NCBI GenBank assembly: GCA_900556465.1
Contig: USPK01000041.1
Coordinates: 1-15,021, forward strand
Length of the DNA stretch: 15,021 nucleotides
Origin: an uncultured Prevotella sp.
Lineage (GTDB): Bacteria > Bacteroidota > Bacteroidia > Bacteroidales > Bacteroidaceae
Direction of reading: 5' to 3'
The position numbers and the translations under genes are program-made. This document shows positions 13,643 through 15,021 of this stretch, one piece after another. Each line of letters starts with the position of its first letter. The stretch's first letter is position 1. Under the pieces are notes generated by a model. It did no database searches. It was not told where the DNA came from and was given only the letters and a program-made list of their open reading frames with translations.

Positions 13643-13778
13643 ACGGAGAAAGTCCTTTGCGTTCGTCCGAACGGACCTTATGGCCCCGGTACTGTCGGTC
13701 TGAATGGAAGGACAGGCGGGGGGACTGCGGCCGGTCGGGCGAGGCTTGGATAAGTAGTGTTAATTAAAACCAAAAGAA

Positions 13779-14981
13779 ATGATGACAACAGTAAAAGTCA
13801 AGTTCAGGGCTTCCACAGTACCGGGAGCCATGGGGAGTCTGTATTTTCAAGTACGCTACCGCCGCGCGATGCGTCAGTTTCATAGCGGCTATTACGTGGA
13901 TGCCGCCGACTGGGACGAGCGCGAGAGCCGCGTGCTCGTTCCCGCCTCCCCGTACCAGCGGATGCGGACGCTGACCATGCTCCATGACCATTTGCGTCAG
14001 GACCGCCAGCGCCTGTTGCGCATAGCCGACAAGTTCGACGAGCAGGGCGGCGGCCACACGGTCGACGACGTAGTGGCGCGTTTTCGCGAAGAGGTCCGCA
14101 TGCAGCCGTTCCGTGAGTTCATGCTCCGGGTGATAAGTCAGCTGGAGGCGTTGGGACAGGTGCGGACCGCAGAGACTTATACCTCGGCGCTCCGCAGTTT
14201 CATGAACTACTGTGGCACTATGGAGATTCGCCTGGACGACTTTTCCGTAGACCTGATGTTGGACTATGAGGCTTATCTGAAGCGGCGCGGGCTGACGTTA
14301 AATACGGTGTCGTTCTACATGCGCATACTCCGGGCCACGTACAACCGGGCCGTGAACCGGCAACTGACGGTGCAGTGCAACCCCTTCCATACGGTCTATA
14401 CCGGCGTGGAGCGCACGCAGAAGCGGGCCGTATCGCTCAAGGTCATCCGGCAATTGAAGGCGCTGAACCTTTCGGACCGGCCGTCGCTCGAATTTTCCCG
14501 CGACATGTTCATGTTTAGCTTCTACACCCGCGGCATGTCGTTCGTGGACATGACCTACCTGCGGCGCCAGAACCTGAAGGGCGGCGTGCTGGTCTACCGG
14601 CGCCGGAAAACGGGGCAATGCCTCTACGTGAAATGGGAACCGTGTATGCAGGAAATTGTGGAGAAGTATGCCCCGCTGTCCACGGACTACCTGTTGCCCA
14701 TCATAAGGCGGAAAGACCGGGAGCGGCAGCAATACCGCAACGCGCAGCACATGGTCAACCTGCAGTTAAAGGCCATCTCCAAGATGATGGGGCTGCCCGT
14801 CGGGCTGACAATGTACGTGGCGCGCCACTCGTGGGCCAGCATCGCGCACAGTAAAAATGTACCCGTCTCCGTAATCAGCGAAGGCATGGGCCATAATTCG
14901 GAAAATACGACGAAAATTTATTTGGCTTCGCTCGACCATTCTGTGATAGACAAGGCCAATGAGTTGAGGGGACTTCTATAA
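13779..14981 (+). CDS. Tyrosine recombinase (site-specific integrase/invertase type)
   Basis: This is a 400-residue Bacteroidales-type tyrosine recombinase. An N-terminal arm-type DNA-binding region (about 5-75) contains LYFQVRYRRAMRQFHSGYYV. A SAM-like core-binding domain (about 110-205) follows, then the catalytic domain. Predicted active-site residues are R251 (FYTRGMSF), K277 (RRKTGQ), R349 and H372 (EGMGH), with nucleophile Y381 (KIYLASLD). The usual HxxR motif reads YVAR (346-349), so its first His is Tyr; I recall this form in Bacteroidales recombinases. ATG 13779 is adjacent to ATG 13782, and either could start. Relatives include DNA invertases that switch surface genes and integrases of mobile elements. 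No phage or conjugation genes are in view, and the window ends 40 nt later, so the target is not visible. Confidence 0.9.
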   Translation: MMTTVKVKFRASTVPGAMGSLYFQVRYRRAMRQFHSGYYVDAADWDERESRVLVPASPYQRMRTLTMLHDHLRQDRQRLLRIADKFDEQGGGHTVDDVVARFREEVRMQPFREFMLRVISQLEALGQVRTAETYTSALRSFMNYCGTMEIRLDDFSVDLMLDYEAYLKRRGLTLNTVSFYMRILRATYNRAVNRQLTVQCNPFHTVYTGVERTQKRAVSLKVIRQLKALNLSDRPSLEFSRDMFMFSFYTRGMSFVDMTYLRRQNLKGGVLVYRRRKTGQCLYVKWEPCMQEIVEKYAPLSTDYLLPIIRRKDRERQQYRNAQHMVNLQLKAISKMMGLPVGLTMYVARHSWASIAHSKNVPVSVISEGMGHNSENTTKIYLASLDHSVIDKANELRGLL

Positions 14982-15021
14982 ATTAAATCCCTGATTATAA
15001 GTTGCATAAGCGGATAAAATG

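Larger units (their letters stand above)
13339..13778. other. Gene-free gap before the recombinase
   Basis: About 440 bp, very GC-rich, where open frames have no recognisable protein features. It contains a perfect 16-bp palindrome (13364-13379), a possible promoter (13612-13642) and two overlapping short inverted repeats at 13660-13676. I see no RNA gene. Confidence 0.5.

Noticed and set aside
13291..13767. 158-codon open frame before the recombinase
   Set aside because: It starts inside repeat copy 3, has a biased Arg/Pro/Ala composition typical of chance frames in GC-rich DNA, and has no recognisable motif.

Overview
The window reads as a GC-rich member of the Bacteroidota, most likely Bacteroidales. 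The signs are repeated TAnnTTTG -7 boxes (several with TTG 19-20 nt upstream), a Wzi-type capsule assembly porin, a DUF3316 envelope protein, lipoproteins, and a Bacteroidales-style tyrosine recombinase. I cannot name the genus from sequence alone.

Layout, left to right. The window opens inside a short array of 21-bp repeats (1-50). A secreted GH36 alpha-galactosidase (244-2421, +) follows behind its own promoter, then a MarC-family membrane protein (2643-3257, +). A perfect 15-bp hairpin separates marC from a leftward operon read in the order DedA membrane protein (5900-5250), DUF3316 envelope protein (5245-4436) and S41 lipoprotein protease (4402-3344). Divergent from that operon is a two-gene module (6176-7880, +): an OLD/RecF-like ABC-type ATPase overlapping by 41 nt a small protein with a PD-(D/E)XK-like nuclease signature. 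A 23-bp perfect hairpin closes the module. A leftward pair follows: a Wzi-family capsule assembly protein (9995-8496) and a small lipocalin-like lipoprotein (8446-7982).

The right third holds an inverted second copy of the 21-bp repeat array (10161-10223), a tRNA-Leu(UAG) with its own promoter and terminator, an SPFH/band-7 membrane protein (10810-11769, +), a PatB/MalY-type C-S lyase (13103-11931, -) and a tyrosine recombinase (13779-14981, +). Three copies of a roughly 85-bp repeat lie upstream of the SPFH gene (one) and the PatB gene (two, in tandem). Each copy carries a hairpin with compensating changes between copies, and two of them carry an intact TTG-N20-TATCTTTG promoter pointing into the gene.

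The best candidate for an undescribed system is the ATPase/nuclease pair at 6176-7880. By architecture it resembles two-gene ATPase-plus-nuclease anti-phage systems such as Septu or PARIS, but the effector looks different from either. The second notable item is the promoter-bearing 85-bp repeat family. Functions are inferred from motifs and remembered family features; no database search was possible.
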